DNA of 64,000 nt from Neptunitalea lumnitzerae (lineage in GTDB: Bacteria > Bacteroidota > Bacteroidia > Flavobacteriales > Flavobacteriaceae), in the NCBI RefSeq assembly GCF_027924185.1, contig NZ_BRVO01000001.1, positions 248,001 through 312,000 on the forward strand, given 5' to 3'. How positions within the stretch are numbered: position 1 is the first letter of the stretch; every line of letters begins with the position of its first letter. The position numbers and the translations under genes were made by a program. The notes below the pieces were generated by a model, which was not told the DNA's origin, did no database searches, and was given only the letters and a program-made list of their open reading frames with translations. Shown here piece by piece: positions 1-9,420 of the stretch.

Positions 1-137
1 AGTGTATTACTAATAAAATTGAAATTCAATTGATTTTTTTATTAAATTGTAAATCAGATACATAAATAAACACTTTTACTCCCCCAAAATGTACTTTTAA
101 TAACTAAAAACAAACCTAACACTTAAAAGCTTTTACA

Positions 138-2228
138 ATGAAAAAATTAATTTTTGTTTTAGTAGCATTACTATGCTACAAGACAGGAATTTCTCAAACA
201 TTCTACGAGACTTCCTGGAATGGTTCTGACGGCACCACGTATACAGGCTTATTAATTTATTATGATGATAATGATGCCTTAATGCGCATTAAGTATAATA
301 AAAACGGTAGTTATAAAGTTGCTGAGTATAGATGTAAAGGCAAGTACTTTGACAAAAACGGATTAGAAGGGTATTTGCTAGACGGCCAGAATGCTAAAAT
401 TGTGTATGGTGATAAAAATAACTCTACCTATTACTCTGACAATTTTATTTTTGTAAAAAGAGGCGATACCTATGGTAATCCGGTTTTAATAGATGAGGTA
501 GGTTTAACCTCTAGTAATCCTAAAAGTAAAACACATGATGTAACGTATTGGAAAACCATTCCTACCAGTACTTTTACTACTGACTACGTTCACAATTTTT
601 TTGAAAAAGACGAAGATTTATACAATGAACTTTTAGCTTACAACAGTGCTGAGCCAACCACTACTACCACTACCACAACCACAACAGCAGGTTTACAAGA
701 AGGCACCATACCTTATGGAGAATATGTACTAACAAATATTAGTACGGGGCCCGAAAAATGGGCTTTTATAATGAGTGAAGGTAGCGGATTCACTTCGCAG
801 AAATGGCAAAAAATAGATGATTTCCCAAAAGACTTTATAAGAGAACAATGGGATGATGGATATTACATAACCAATCTTGGGCATAAGGACGGTAACTGGG
901 TTGCTGTGATGAGCAAAGGCTCGGGGTATACACATCAATATTGGAAAAAATCGGATACGTTTCCTAAAGAATGGATTTCAGAAAAATGGGATGAAGATCA
1001 CTCCATTACCAGTGTTTCCTATGGACATGGAGAATGGGCTCTGGTAATGTCTAAAGGAACAGGATACGGATATCAATCTTGGAAAACAAGCAAGGAATTT
1101 CCACAAGAATGGATTAAAGAACATTGGGATGATAGCTATTATATTACTTCTGTCTCTTATGGTAACGACTTGTGGGCTGTAGTAATGACCAAAGACTGTG
1201 GTATATATCAACAATCTTGGAAAACCAATTATGACTACCCTAAAGATTGGATACGTGAAAAATGGGATGACACCTATTATATAAACGCCATTGCAAAATC
1301 ATCCGATTTGTGGGCAGCTGTAATGTCTAAAGGAACAGGATATACTAGACAATCATGGAATAGTGGTAAAAACTTTCCAAAAGATTGGATTAACGAAAAG
1401 TCGGGCGGATATAGCAATACTACTACCACTACACCAACTACTACAACCCCTACCACCACTACACCTGTAGTAAACACAGGAAATGCTAAAATTCATTTGA
1501 TTACCGTATCTAATACTATGAGTAATATTGGTCCAAGTTGCCAAGTAGATGAAAACAACATGGTTCGTGAATTTGAAAATATTAGTGAAGCATTAAATAT
1601 ACCATTAAACAAAGTGGTATTAAATAATAAAGACGTTTCTAGAACTGCTTTGTCAAATGCCTTAAGAAATTTAAATCCAGGAAGTAACGATATAGTAGTA
1701 TTTGCCTATTCGGGTCATGGCTACCGTTGGAGCAACCAAACCTCTAAGTATCCTAATTTGGATTTAAGATACTCAGACTACATGGAAATTTCTAATGCTA
1801 ATAATTATAATTTAGAAGATGTTTACAACGAAATTACCTCTAAAGGTGCCCGTTTAAATATTGTTATTGGAGATTGTTGTAATAGCGATATTGGTGTAAC
1901 CAGCCGTGGTGGGAACCCATCGTTAGCATCTCGCAGTTTTACGCAAGGTCAGGTTGAAAAGCTTGCAGAATTATTTATTCAAAAAAGAGGAAATATTATA
2001 GCCGCTGCTGCAAGACCTTACGAAACCTCTTGCGGTAGTAATGCAGACGGAGGCTACTTTATTAGCAGCTTTATTGCTTCTTTACACAAAGAAACCAGCA
2101 GTATTGCAGATGATGAACCACAATGGAGCCAAGTATTTGATTTAGCCATTGAAAGTGCTAATTATAAAACTCAAAACCTTAATGGTTGTGATACTCAAAA
2201 CGGAATGTACACTTCAACTGTAAACTAA
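138..2228 (+). CDS. Secreted caspase-like (C14/metacaspase fold) protein with internal Trp-rich repeats
   Basis: 696 residues. An N-terminal signal peptide (about residues 1-19, ending SQ) sends it out of the cytoplasm. After a roughly 180-residue N-terminal region comes a poly-Thr linker. Five repeats of about 45 residues follow (about 204-420), each with a W-A-x-V-M-S-K-G-x-G-Y core, a QSW and a FPKxWIxEKWD segment; they resemble DUF7477-type repeats (recalled, not searched). A second Thr-rich linker leads to a caspase-like domain (about 450-690). It carries the His motif YSGHG (H527) and a DCCNS motif whose second Cys (C581) is in the catalytic position, so the dyad looks intact. No T9SS sorting domain is seen at the C-terminus. 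The stop overlaps the start of the next gene by one base, so the two are probably co-translated. Substrate is unknown; peptidase activity after Arg/Lys would be the family expectation. Confidence 0.85.
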   Translation: MKKLIFVLVALLCYKTGISQTFYETSWNGSDGTTYTGLLIYYDDNDALMRIKYNKNGSYKVAEYRCKGKYFDKNGLEGYLLDGQNAKIVYGDKNNSTYYSDNFIFVKRGDTYGNPVLIDEVGLTSSNPKSKTHDVTYWKTIPTSTFTTDYVHNFFEKDEDLYNELLAYNSAEPTTTTTTTTTTAGLQEGTIPYGEYVLTNISTGPEKWAFIMSEGSGFTSQKWQKIDDFPKDFIREQWDDGYYITNLGHKDGNWVAVMSKGSGYTHQYWKKSDTFPKEWISEKWDEDHSITSVSYGHGEWALVMSKGTGYGYQSWKTSKEFPQEWIKEHWDDSYYITSVSYGNDLWAVVMTKDCGIYQQSWKTNYDYPKDWIREKWDDTYYINAIAKSSDLWAAVMSKGTGYTRQSWNSGKNFPKDWINEKSGGYSNTTTTTPTTTTPTTTTPVVNTGNAKIHLITVSNTMSNIGPSCQVDENNMVREFENISEALNIPLNKVVLNNKDVSRTALSNALRNLNPGSNDIVVFAYSGHGYRWSNQTSKYPNLDLRYSDYMEISNANNYNLEDVYNEITSKGARLNIVIGDCCNSDIGVTSRGGNPSLASRSFTQGQVEKLAELFIQKRGNIIAAAARPYETSCGSNADGGYFISSFIASLHKETSSIADDEPQWSQVFDLAIESANYKTQNLNGCDTQNGMYTSTVN

Positions 2229-2686
2229 TGGCTATGAAAAAAATACTATTTATATTTTTAATACTAAGTATAGGTCTTATGGGATGCGAAGAACTAAATA
2301 CCATAAAAAGAAAAATTAACAGAGCTCATAATGTTTCTGTATATGCCGTGGCTATATCACCTACAGCACCAGAGGCACAAGACTCCTTGAAACAATATAT
2401 TTTAGACTTTGAAATAACAGACACACTACCCGTAAATGACACTGACCTAGCAGCCTTAAAAAAAGCATTTGTAAACGAGGATAATTATGACTCATTACAT
2501 ATAAAACGTTGCCCTTTTATAGGAAGTTATGCTGTAACTTTTGACGATAAAGTAACGGCTATTTTAAGTAAATCTAGCTGTGCTAAGATAAAAGCAAAAA
2601 TTACGAAAAAAGATACATTATATGCATTTGACCTTTCTAGCGATAATGACATTTATAAAGTTTTAGATAGTTTACAACCAAAATAA
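2228..2686 (+). CDS. Small lipoprotein coupled to the caspase-like gene
   Basis: 152 residues. A hydrophobic signal ends in the lipobox LMGC (Cys about residue 20), so it is a predicted lipoprotein. The start ATG overlaps the TAA of the upstream caspase-like gene by one base; an in-frame ATG two codons later is equally possible. Three more Cys residues lie in the mature part (KRCP, SSCAK). I recognise no domain. Tight coupling to a secreted protease suggests a partner, anchor or inhibitor role, but this is inference from position only. Confidence 0.7.
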   Translation: MAMKKILFIFLILSIGLMGCEELNTIKRKINRAHNVSVYAVAISPTAPEAQDSLKQYILDFEITDTLPVNDTDLAALKKAFVNEDNYDSLHIKRCPFIGSYAVTFDDKVTAILSKSSCAKIKAKITKKDTLYAFDLSSDNDIYKVLDSLQPK

Positions 2687-2867
2687 CAAGAACAAGAAGC
2701 ATCTTAAATGCTACCTTAAGATAAGAAAACAGCATTTTATTTTGATTATAAATAAGCAAGCGTACGGAATACCGTAAACAATTTATAAGGTATTTCTATA
2801 TATTTACTATCAGATTAATTATTGTAAAAAAATCGAATAACTGATACTAATTTTAAAGTTTAAAAAT

Positions 2868-3614
2868 TTGCCAACACCTTATTTTTTAAATTTAGTTTCA
2901 ACGCTCAACTTAGGGCTGTTATCTTCCCCCGCAGATTTAGAAAAAACATGTAAATCGTTAGCGGTACTGGAAGCTATTATCTGTCCGGAATGGAAAAATC
3001 GTTATTGTACTTTTGAAATTATAAACAACGAATCTTTATTTCACCTACAAAATGAGCAAGGTGATCATATGTGTATTTGGTTTACTAGGCATGGTGTTCT
3101 TATTAATGGTTTTGCTATGGAAAGTACTATGAATGGTTGGAGAAATAAAAACACCCAAGACAAATATTCTGTTTTTAAATTGTTCAAAATGGGGAGTAGC
3201 TTTTTTGAACTAAAAAAGCACTATCCCATGTGGAAAGGTCTAACCGATAACATACCAGAAGAACTACATAATTACATATATAAAGAGCCTATAAAAAGCC
3301 TAGGGACTACTTTTTGCATATGGCAAGCAAACCACCAAAATTCTTGGCAAACTGGTAACATAGAATTACCCAATGATGACATAGGAGACGGTTCTGAAGA
3401 GCTTCTATTCTTAGTAGATGGTAATGCAGATACCTACTATATTTGGGCAACAGAATACTATGATTTTCAAGATTTACAATTAGATTGTGTAGCCCTTATT
3501 TATCAACACGAACCCATCTCCAAAGAATTACTTTATCAAATCAATTCTGAATACGTATCGGTAGACTTGCTTAAAAAAGAGCTAGACGCAATAGAATATC
3601 CGCATAACCTCTAA
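2868..3614 (+). CDS. Hypothetical protein, Trp/Tyr-rich, cytoplasmic
   Basis: 248 residues, no signal peptide or membrane segment. The only plausible start in the open frame is TTG; a stop lies nine codons upstream and the first ATG is deep inside the protein. The sequence is rich in aromatic residues and acidic in the second half, with a DGxADTYYIW segment near residue 185. This composition resembles immunity-type or SUKH-like proteins, but no signature is firm. It stands alone between the lipoprotein and a GLPGLI-like gene. Confidence 0.6.
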   Translation: MPTPYFLNLVSTLNLGLLSSPADLEKTCKSLAVLEAIICPEWKNRYCTFEIINNESLFHLQNEQGDHMCIWFTRHGVLINGFAMESTMNGWRNKNTQDKYSVFKLFKMGSSFFELKKHYPMWKGLTDNIPEELHNYIYKEPIKSLGTTFCIWQANHQNSWQTGNIELPNDDIGDGSEELLFLVDGNADTYYIWATEYYDFQDLQLDCVALIYQHEPISKELLYQINSEYVSVDLLKKELDAIEYPHNL

Positions 3615-3684
3615 CGCTACCTTAACCTTTTCATCGTACTTTTTTTACTATTTTTGCGTTTTATACAAAACCCCACAAGTGCAT

Positions 3685-4419
3685 ATGAAACGTATAGTAG
3701 GTATTTATATAATAGTTTTTTTGAGTAGCATAACAACAATGCTGGCTCAAAACTTTGAAGGTTCTTTAAGTTATTCCGTAGATTTTGAGTTAACACCAAA
3801 AATGAAAGAAAAAGGAATGACCAAAGAAATAGTAATGGAAATAATGTCTAAAGACGGTGGATTCTCCAAAGTTATCAACTACTGGTACAAAAAAGATAAC
3901 TACTTATTAGAAGTACCCAATACGGGATCTAAAAGCATTTACATTGGAGAAAAGAATACACTATATAGTTTTACTAAAGAGAACCCTAATACCATTATAG
4001 CAACTGATGTTACCATAAACCTTGACAATCAAATGTATGGTAATAAACCAACGGTTTCTGTAGAAGATACTGATGAGGTAATTTTAGGCAAAAAATGTAA
4101 GCGTGTTACTATTAGCTGGAGTAACGGTACTACGGAATATTATTTTAGCCCTGGGTTTCTACCAATGGACGCAAAACTGTACAAAGACTTTAACCATAAC
4201 ATGTGGAATGCTTATCTTGAAAAAAGCAATGCACTACCGCTACGAATAGTAAAAAAAGGAAGTAATGACTACCTTACCTTTATTATGAATCTACAAAACA
4301 TTGATGAAACCAGAGTAAGTAAAAAAGAGTTTGATTTACCTGAAATGGTTATAGATGAATTGAACTCCGATTTTATGCCTGCTAACCAAAAAGCATATAC
4401 CAAAATAAGTAAAAAATAG
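3685..4419 (+). CDS. GLPGLI-type secreted protein
   Basis: 244 residues from the ATG at 3685. A GTG two codons upstream is in frame but gives no better signal. A signal peptide (to about residue 21, MLAQ) is followed by the NFEGSLSYSVDF opening and by KSIYIGEKNT and ILGKKCKRVTI segments typical of the Bacteroidota GLPGLI/DUF4412 group of periplasmic or surface proteins. Molecular role unknown. A -7 element TATTTTTG lies at 3649-3656, about 29 bases before the ATG, and a strong hairpin terminator follows the gene. Confidence 0.6.
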   Translation: MKRIVGIYIIVFLSSITTMLAQNFEGSLSYSVDFELTPKMKEKGMTKEIVMEIMSKDGGFSKVINYWYKKDNYLLEVPNTGSKSIYIGEKNTLYSFTKENPNTIIATDVTINLDNQMYGNKPTVSVEDTDEVILGKKCKRVTISWSNGTTEYYFSPGFLPMDAKLYKDFNHNMWNAYLEKSNALPLRIVKKGSNDYLTFIMNLQNIDETRVSKKEFDLPEMVIDELNSDFMPANQKAYTKISKK

Positions 4420-4481
4420 TACCTTCATACTATAGTAAACACATTGGGCTACCTAAAGAAGTTTACTATTAACAACTAATT

Positions 4482-4517
4482 AAAGCTCCTTTAAATCAAT
4501 GATTTAAAGGAGCTTTT
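4482..4517 (+). terminator. Rho-independent terminator after the GLPGLI-like gene
   Basis: A perfect 16-base stem (4482-4497 with 4501-4516) around a 3-base loop, followed by a T-rich run. It overlaps the TTG at 4516 that would give a longer AraC ORF, which argues against that start. Confidence 0.85.
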
Positions 4518-4578
4518 GTTTTATAGGTATATTTTTATACTTTTAAAATCTAATCTAACTATACTATTGGTTAGCCCT

Positions 4579-5412
4579 ATGCAAACAGTTACCTTACCAC
4601 ACCCAAATACACTAATTGCGGTAGAGCCTTTAGACTACCCCAACACATATGACATACATACACCTCACCGACATAACTACTTTGAGTTAATGCTTATAGA
4701 AACAAAAGGAGGACATCAATTTATAGATTTTACCAAACACCCATTACAAGCTCAACAAGTATTTATTATCTACCCAGGGCAAGTGCACCTATTAGCAAGG
4801 GAAAATGCTCATGGCATTGTTTTACAATTTAAAAAAGAAATATTCGATTTTTTATTTCCTTTAAAGCATCATCAATTTTATAAAGAAACACCCCTTCTCA
4901 AAGTTTCTCCCAATTGCTTTAAACACTTATGTGATTTAAGCCATACTATTGGACATTTTCTAAAAGAAGAAAATCCGTCTGCTTTAGCCAAAGAAAAAGT
5001 TTATAGCTATTTAAAAATAATTCTAATAACCATAATTGAGCAGCAGGGAAATAAGAGCATTAGCCTTGAACAACAAAACTTTGCTTCTACCTTTCTATCG
5101 TTATTAGAGCAACATATTTTCACCAAGCGAAAAGTAACAGACTATACAAAGCTAATGGGTTTAAGCAATGATAAATGCACCTTACTCTGCAAACAAACTT
5201 TTGGTAAAACACCCCTAAAACTAATTCATGAAGAACTACTAATGCAGATTAGGCGTTTGCTACTATTAAACCAATACACGCTAAAAGAAATAGCCTTTGA
5301 ACTTAACTTTGACAGCCAGGCACATTTTAGCAGTTTTATAAAACAAGTTACGGGTAAAACAGCCTCCGACCTGCAAACAGAGATGCTAAACATCTATCAA
5401 ACAACCTCATAA
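4579..5412 (+). CDS. AraC-family transcriptional regulator (cupin N-terminus)
   Basis: 277 residues from the ATG at 4579. A longer in-frame ORF beginning with TTG at 4516 is rejected because it starts inside a terminator. The N-terminal half has the AraC cupin pattern (HTPHRHNYFELMLIE, then YPGQVHLLA). The C-terminal ~100 residues form the double helix-turn-helix, with LKEIAFELNFDSQAHFSSFIKQVTGKTASDLQ matching the second HTH and signature region. It should bind DNA as a ligand-responsive activator. Its target is not evident; the next gene encodes a T9SS-secreted protein with its own promoter-like region. Confidence 0.85.
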   Translation: MQTVTLPHPNTLIAVEPLDYPNTYDIHTPHRHNYFELMLIETKGGHQFIDFTKHPLQAQQVFIIYPGQVHLLARENAHGIVLQFKKEIFDFLFPLKHHQFYKETPLLKVSPNCFKHLCDLSHTIGHFLKEENPSALAKEKVYSYLKIILITIIEQQGNKSISLEQQNFASTFLSLLEQHIFTKRKVTDYTKLMGLSNDKCTLLCKQTFGKTPLKLIHEELLMQIRRLLLLNQYTLKEIAFELNFDSQAHFSSFIKQVTGKTASDLQTEMLNIYQTTS

Positions 5413-5538
5413 CCAACTACTTTTAGCCATCTAACCTCCATAATACTGTTCAGAAAATCTATAAGTTTTTTCATATTTTTTATAACCCACAAACATAAAA
5501 GCTATAGTAGGTTTGTATACAACTCAAAACTATTACAG

Positions 5539-6402
5539 ATGAAAAAACTTTTACTAATGGTAATGATGCTTCTAAGCACAATTACCCATGCGCAAGTACA
5601 AAACTTAGATTTTGAAAGTTGGGAAGCCTCTATAAATAGACCTACTGGTTGGGAATGTGGCTATTATTACAATTCAGATCCTTTTACCAACTTTTACTTT
5701 CCACCAGAAACCAATGCACAAAACAACAACTTTGCACTTAAAATATGCTTATGGTATATGTATGTAGAAGATATGGCTATACAAAAAGCTCCTATCAACT
5801 ATAAACCAACTTCTTTACAAGGTTATTATAAATACGAACATAATTTGATTTATGACAGTAACGATAATATAGTAACAGATACGGCTACCGTAAGTGTGTA
5901 CCTAACCAAATGGAACCCTACAACAGTACAAAGAGACACCATTGGTTCTGGCATACTAGAGCTAGGAGAAGAGAAACTAGCATACACACCATTTACAAAC
6001 CCTATAACTTATGTAAATACACAAATGCCAGATTCTATAACCATGGTATTTGAGCCTTCTAAATTTCCAGCCTATTATTTACCAGGATTAACGGCAGACC
6101 AAACCTCCACTTCATTTTTTACCATTGACAATTTAATGTTAACCCAACTACCATTAAAAACTGATGAGGTACTTAAAAATGAAATTAAAATATACCCCAA
6201 CCCTGCTAATAAGCAATTAAGTATTGCCAACTTCACAGGGGTTATAACCATTTATGACAGTACAGGTAAACTTGTATTAAAAGCGGAAGACATTACTCCT
6301 ATACACAACAAAATAAAGACTTCTGATTTAACAGCTGGCATATACACGATACAACTTACACAAGGCAACAACAACATATACCGCAAGTTTATAAAGCAAT
6401 AA
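5539..6402 (+). CDS. T9SS-secreted protein with a C-terminal type A sorting domain
   Basis: 287 residues. It has a signal peptide (1-18, THAQ). The body of about 190 residues begins VQNLDFESWEA, a carbohydrate-binding/jelly-roll-like opening seen in many flavobacterial secreted proteins. The last ~75 residues are a T9SS type A sorting domain (IKIYPNPANKQLSI ... GIYTIQL ... RKFIKQ). The product is therefore expected at the cell surface or released. The catalytic or binding function of the body is not recognised. A perfect-stem terminator follows. Confidence 0.8.
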   Translation: MKKLLLMVMMLLSTITHAQVQNLDFESWEASINRPTGWECGYYYNSDPFTNFYFPPETNAQNNNFALKICLWYMYVEDMAIQKAPINYKPTSLQGYYKYEHNLIYDSNDNIVTDTATVSVYLTKWNPTTVQRDTIGSGILELGEEKLAYTPFTNPITYVNTQMPDSITMVFEPSKFPAYYLPGLTADQTSTSFFTIDNLMLTQLPLKTDEVLKNEIKIYPNPANKQLSIANFTGVITIYDSTGKLVLKAEDITPIHNKIKTSDLTAGIYTIQLTQGNNNIYRKFIKQ

Positions 6403-6440
6403 TTAGACGATAAAATAAAGAATACATTTTAATGATGTTA

Positions 6441-6476
6441 AAAGGATTATAAAGCTAGCTTTATAATCCTTTTATT
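6441..6476 (+). terminator. Rho-independent terminator
   Basis: Perfect 16-base stem halves (6441-6456 with 6457-6472) followed by T-rich sequence, 38 bases after the T9SS protein stop. Confidence 0.85.
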
Positions 6477-6507
6477 TTAGGTACTTTACCACCCTAATTA
6501 AAGACGT

Positions 6508-7137
6508 ATGCAAAAGATAATAGCACTTGTTTGTTTTTGTTTGTTAACACTAGTATCCAATGCGCAATCTATATTTGAGCTAGATACCGATGCCATTGAA
6601 AACCCTAAAGAAGAAAAGCCTTTTCAAATAGACTTAGAAGACTCTGCTAACTACAGCACCTATATAGCCGATTCTTTAGCGTTAAGCATAGGTTTACCCG
6701 ACAGCTTAGTAGTTATTAACACCAACCAAAACGGAAACCCTCTAATCAATATAGGCCAAAACAAAGAGCATTTTCATAGAGAAACAGCCACTACCATGGT
6801 TATTGTAAATACCCAACAAAAGGGAAACCCAAAAGAGCTTATTACCAGAGATATCTTAAATATTTACGATAATATGAAAGATGATCCCGAACACTTACAT
6901 GAGCTAGAAAACGGAAAAGATTATATTAATGGTTCAGAAGCGTATTGGTTTTTAACTTCACTTACCAATACCGATTCAGGTAACCGAAATTCCTTTTTAG
7001 GGTTTTATGTACAGCACCCAAAAACCCAAGAGATATACAATATTTTCATTTTTACTTTTGAACCAAAAAACTATAAGAAACAACTAGGTACTTATTATAA
7101 TTACTTGCAAACCTTGCAGTGGAACAAAGCTGAATAA
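6508..7137 (+). CDS. Hypothetical secreted protein
   Basis: 209 residues with a signal peptide (1-19, VSNAQ). The mature part is acidic at its N-terminus (FELDTDAIENPKEE) and later carries a KDYINGSEAYWF segment and a C-terminal FTFEPKNYKKQLGTYYNYLQTLQW segment. That ending resembles small Bacteroidota PsbP-like or lipocalin-like periplasmic proteins, but I cannot assign a family. It sits alone between a terminator and a short cytoplasmic protein. Confidence 0.6.
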   Translation: MQKIIALVCFCLLTLVSNAQSIFELDTDAIENPKEEKPFQIDLEDSANYSTYIADSLALSIGLPDSLVVINTNQNGNPLINIGQNKEHFHRETATTMVIVNTQQKGNPKELITRDILNIYDNMKDDPEHLHELENGKDYINGSEAYWFLTSLTNTDSGNRNSFLGFYVQHPKTQEIYNIFIFTFEPKNYKKQLGTYYNYLQTLQWNKAE

Positions 7138-7200
7138 TAGCCAAAAAAAGGAAAGCTTCTTGCTTAAATTCCGTATATTTAAGTATACTTTCACAGCACT

Positions 7201-7650
7201 ATGAATACGGATGATTTTAAACCAACAACAATAGATATCACCCCCAGAGACACGGTATTTTGTACCTGTGCAGAGCATACACAAGAAAACATTTTACTCA
7301 TTACGCTTTCTGGTACATGCGAACCTGGTTCTACAGGAGAAAATTATGGTAGATTCTTTTACCAAAAAATTGGTTTAGCCCTGTTAAAATTTCAACCCAA
7401 CGCGGTATTAATAGACATGAGAAATTTATCTTATAAGTATGGCGACCGTATAGGTGGGGTGTTTCAGGTATTTAATGAGGTACGTATTCATGAAGATGAT
7501 GTAGTGTTAGCTGCTTTTGTTCTTTCTAACAAAAATGTGCACGGTATTGCTTCCCTATTAAATTTTAACCCTGACAACCTAGAACCTCCATTATTTTTAG
7601 ACATTGACACTGCTTATAGTTATCTATACACAGAATACGATAAAATATAG
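7201..7650 (+). CDS. Hypothetical cytoplasmic protein
   Basis: 149 residues, no signal. The sequence alternates beta strands and helices (ILLITLSGTCEPG, NAVLIDMRNLSYKYG, VVLAAFVLSNKNVHGI), similar in layout to a STAS/SpoIIAA-like fold. The order strand, helix, strand ending in D-x-R is the only support for that. The promoter region before it is short (63 bases). Confidence 0.55.
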   Translation: MNTDDFKPTTIDITPRDTVFCTCAEHTQENILLITLSGTCEPGSTGENYGRFFYQKIGLALLKFQPNAVLIDMRNLSYKYGDRIGGVFQVFNEVRIHEDDVVLAAFVLSNKNVHGIASLLNFNPDNLEPPLFLDIDTAYSYLYTEYDKI

Positions 7651-7753
7651 TAGTTGTCTACTCCTTTCACAGGTAATAATTTTAAATTTTCAAGAATATA
7701 AAAAACTTTATATTTGAATGATATTTTAAAACCCAACACAAAATAGTTACCAG

Positions 7754-8302
7754 ATGAGCATTTTAAAAAAATCGTTTCCTATTTCTATATTGTTCTTTTG
7801 CTGCTTTACACTTACCGCATTTGCACAAACAAAATCACACACGATTGTATATTCTGAAGAAGGATTTACCATAGACGGTGTAGTAATTAACTCTGGTAAA
7901 ACGGTAAAACAAGTAGAACGTATTTTAGGCGTGGAGGGTAGAAAACAAAAGTTTGCTGGTAACGCTTATGCACATGTGTATGACGAATTAGGCATCACAT
8001 TGTTTTCTAACAATAAGAAAATTGAAAGCTTAACTATTAATCTAGTAACCGGACTAGAGGAAGGCGCTCCTGATAAAGCATATACTGGCACTTTTAAAAT
8101 TAACGACGTTACCATTTCTAAAACAACCACCCGAGAAAATATCTATGCACTTAAAAATATAGATATGCATTGCCCTGGCACAAGTTTTTGCGAAATTCAA
8201 ATGTACCGTAACCCAGCAACAGCAATGATAGGTTTTACAAAAGAGGGTACCGTAAGTGTTATTAATTTTATCTTTACCCATATACACGCAAGCCACAAGT
8301 AG
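7754..8302 (+). CDS. Secreted protein of DUF7738-like type
   Basis: 182 residues with a signal peptide (to about residue 24, AFAQ). The mature protein starts with a short conserved-looking unit (GFTIDGVVINSGKTVKQVERILGV ... HVYDELGITLF) of the kind annotated as DUF7738 in Bacteroidota. A second half repeats the pattern FKINDVTISKTTTRENIYAL. Function unknown; the family name is from memory and not checked. Confidence 0.5.
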   Translation: MSILKKSFPISILFFCCFTLTAFAQTKSHTIVYSEEGFTIDGVVINSGKTVKQVERILGVEGRKQKFAGNAYAHVYDELGITLFSNNKKIESLTINLVTGLEEGAPDKAYTGTFKINDVTISKTTTRENIYALKNIDMHCPGTSFCEIQMYRNPATAMIGFTKEGTVSVINFIFTHIHASHK

Positions 8303-8565
8303 TAATTAAAAAAGAGAAACACTAAACTACACCTCATCAATTAATTATCACAACTACAGTATGATGTTATAAACAGCTTGTTCTGTAACTAATCCTATTT
8401 TTAGCAAGTATATTTTTTAGTTCTATAGTATGCTTGAAGAGCTAAATAAATGAATAGCTCACCTTAAAGAAAAACATCCTCTCAAAAAGGTTAAATAGTG
8501 CTAAAACCAGCGGTTATCTGTTTTATTCTACCTATATTCAACTAATTAAACAAAACTAATATAAG
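8303..8565. other. Intergenic stretch, nothing recognised
   Basis: 262 bases before the NYN/LOTUS gene. I found no ORF, RNA gene, strong hairpin or clear TAnnTTTG promoter element here. Confidence 0.4.
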
Positions 8566-9339
8566 ATGTCTTTAAAAGGCATTACTAACACCAACATGGA
8601 TAATAACAAATTTCATATAGCCGTTTTAATAGATGGTGACAACGCACAACCAAAACTTATAAAAGAAATCATAGAAGAAGTTTCTAAATACGGTAAAGCT
8701 ACTATTCGTCGTGTGTATGGCGATTGGACAAACCACCTCATGAATGGATGGAAAGATGTAATTAATCAACATTCTATAAATCCAATTCAAAAATTTTCAT
8801 ATACCACAGGTAAAAATTCAACCGATGGTTCATTGATTATAGACGCTATGGATATATTACACACACAAAGCTCTGATGGCTTTTGTATAGTAAGCAGTGA
8901 TAGTGATTATACGGGTTTAGCAAAACGTATACGAGAAGAAGGGTTGTTTGTAATGGGGATAGGACAGAAGCATACGCCTGAGGCATTTGTGAAATCATGT
9001 GAAGTATTCACCTTTACCGAAAATTTACAACCGGAAGAAACCGAAAAATCAAAAGAAAAAACGCTTCAGAAAACAGTAAAATCTAGTCCTAAGTCTAAAA
9101 TTAGAATCTCTAAAAAAGACTTAAGCATTATTGACAAAGCTTTCGAAATTTCTGCGAATGAAGATGATGAAGCGCACATTTCTAAAATAGGGGATAATAT
9201 TAGAAAAATTGATCCTAGTTTTGACCCACGTTCGTACGGGGTTAAAAGTCTTACCCGTTTATTTGAAACCATAAATAAGTATGAAGTAGTGAAAAATGTA
9301 GTTGGTGGACTTAATCATCCTATGCTTCGATTAAAGTAA
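8566..9339 (+). CDS. NYN-domain (LabA/DUF88-like) protein with C-terminal OST-HTH/LOTUS domain
   Basis: 257 residues. A NYN (PIN-like) nuclease domain covers about residues 13-150, with the acidic positions expected for metal binding: AVLIDGDNA, STDGSLIIDAMD and VSSDSDYTGLAKRIRE. A basic, lysine-rich linker (about 150-185) leads to an OST-HTH/LOTUS-like winged helix (about 190-257, DPRSYGVKSLTRLFETINKYEV). The family is expected to bind or cut RNA. The ATG at 8566 is used; a second ATG at 8596 also fits, since the domain begins right after it. It is not part of an obvious operon. Confidence 0.85.
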   Translation: MSLKGITNTNMDNNKFHIAVLIDGDNAQPKLIKEIIEEVSKYGKATIRRVYGDWTNHLMNGWKDVINQHSINPIQKFSYTTGKNSTDGSLIIDAMDILHTQSSDGFCIVSSDSDYTGLAKRIREEGLFVMGIGQKHTPEAFVKSCEVFTFTENLQPEETEKSKEKTLQKTVKSSPKSKIRISKKDLSIIDKAFEISANEDDEAHISKIGDNIRKIDPSFDPRSYGVKSLTRLFETINKYEVVKNVVGGLNHPMLRLK

Positions 9340-9420
9340 ACTATACAAAAAGGGTTACACAATTTGAATAATGTAACAAAAAATTGGTTTAACGACTAAT
9401 ACTTGTAAAACCAACACATT

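Noticed and set aside
1277-1477. Minus-strand ORF with Val/Gly-rich repeats
   Set aside because: It is the antisense of the Thr-rich linker of the caspase-like gene.
2768-2796. AATACC...GGTATT pair with a 15-base spacer as a fourth copy of the patatin-promoter motif
   Set aside because: The spacer differs from the 8 bases shared by the other three, so it is not counted.
4516-4578. TTG-started N-terminal extension of the AraC protein
   Set aside because: The start lies in the right arm of a perfect terminator stem; the ATG at 4579 fits the family start.
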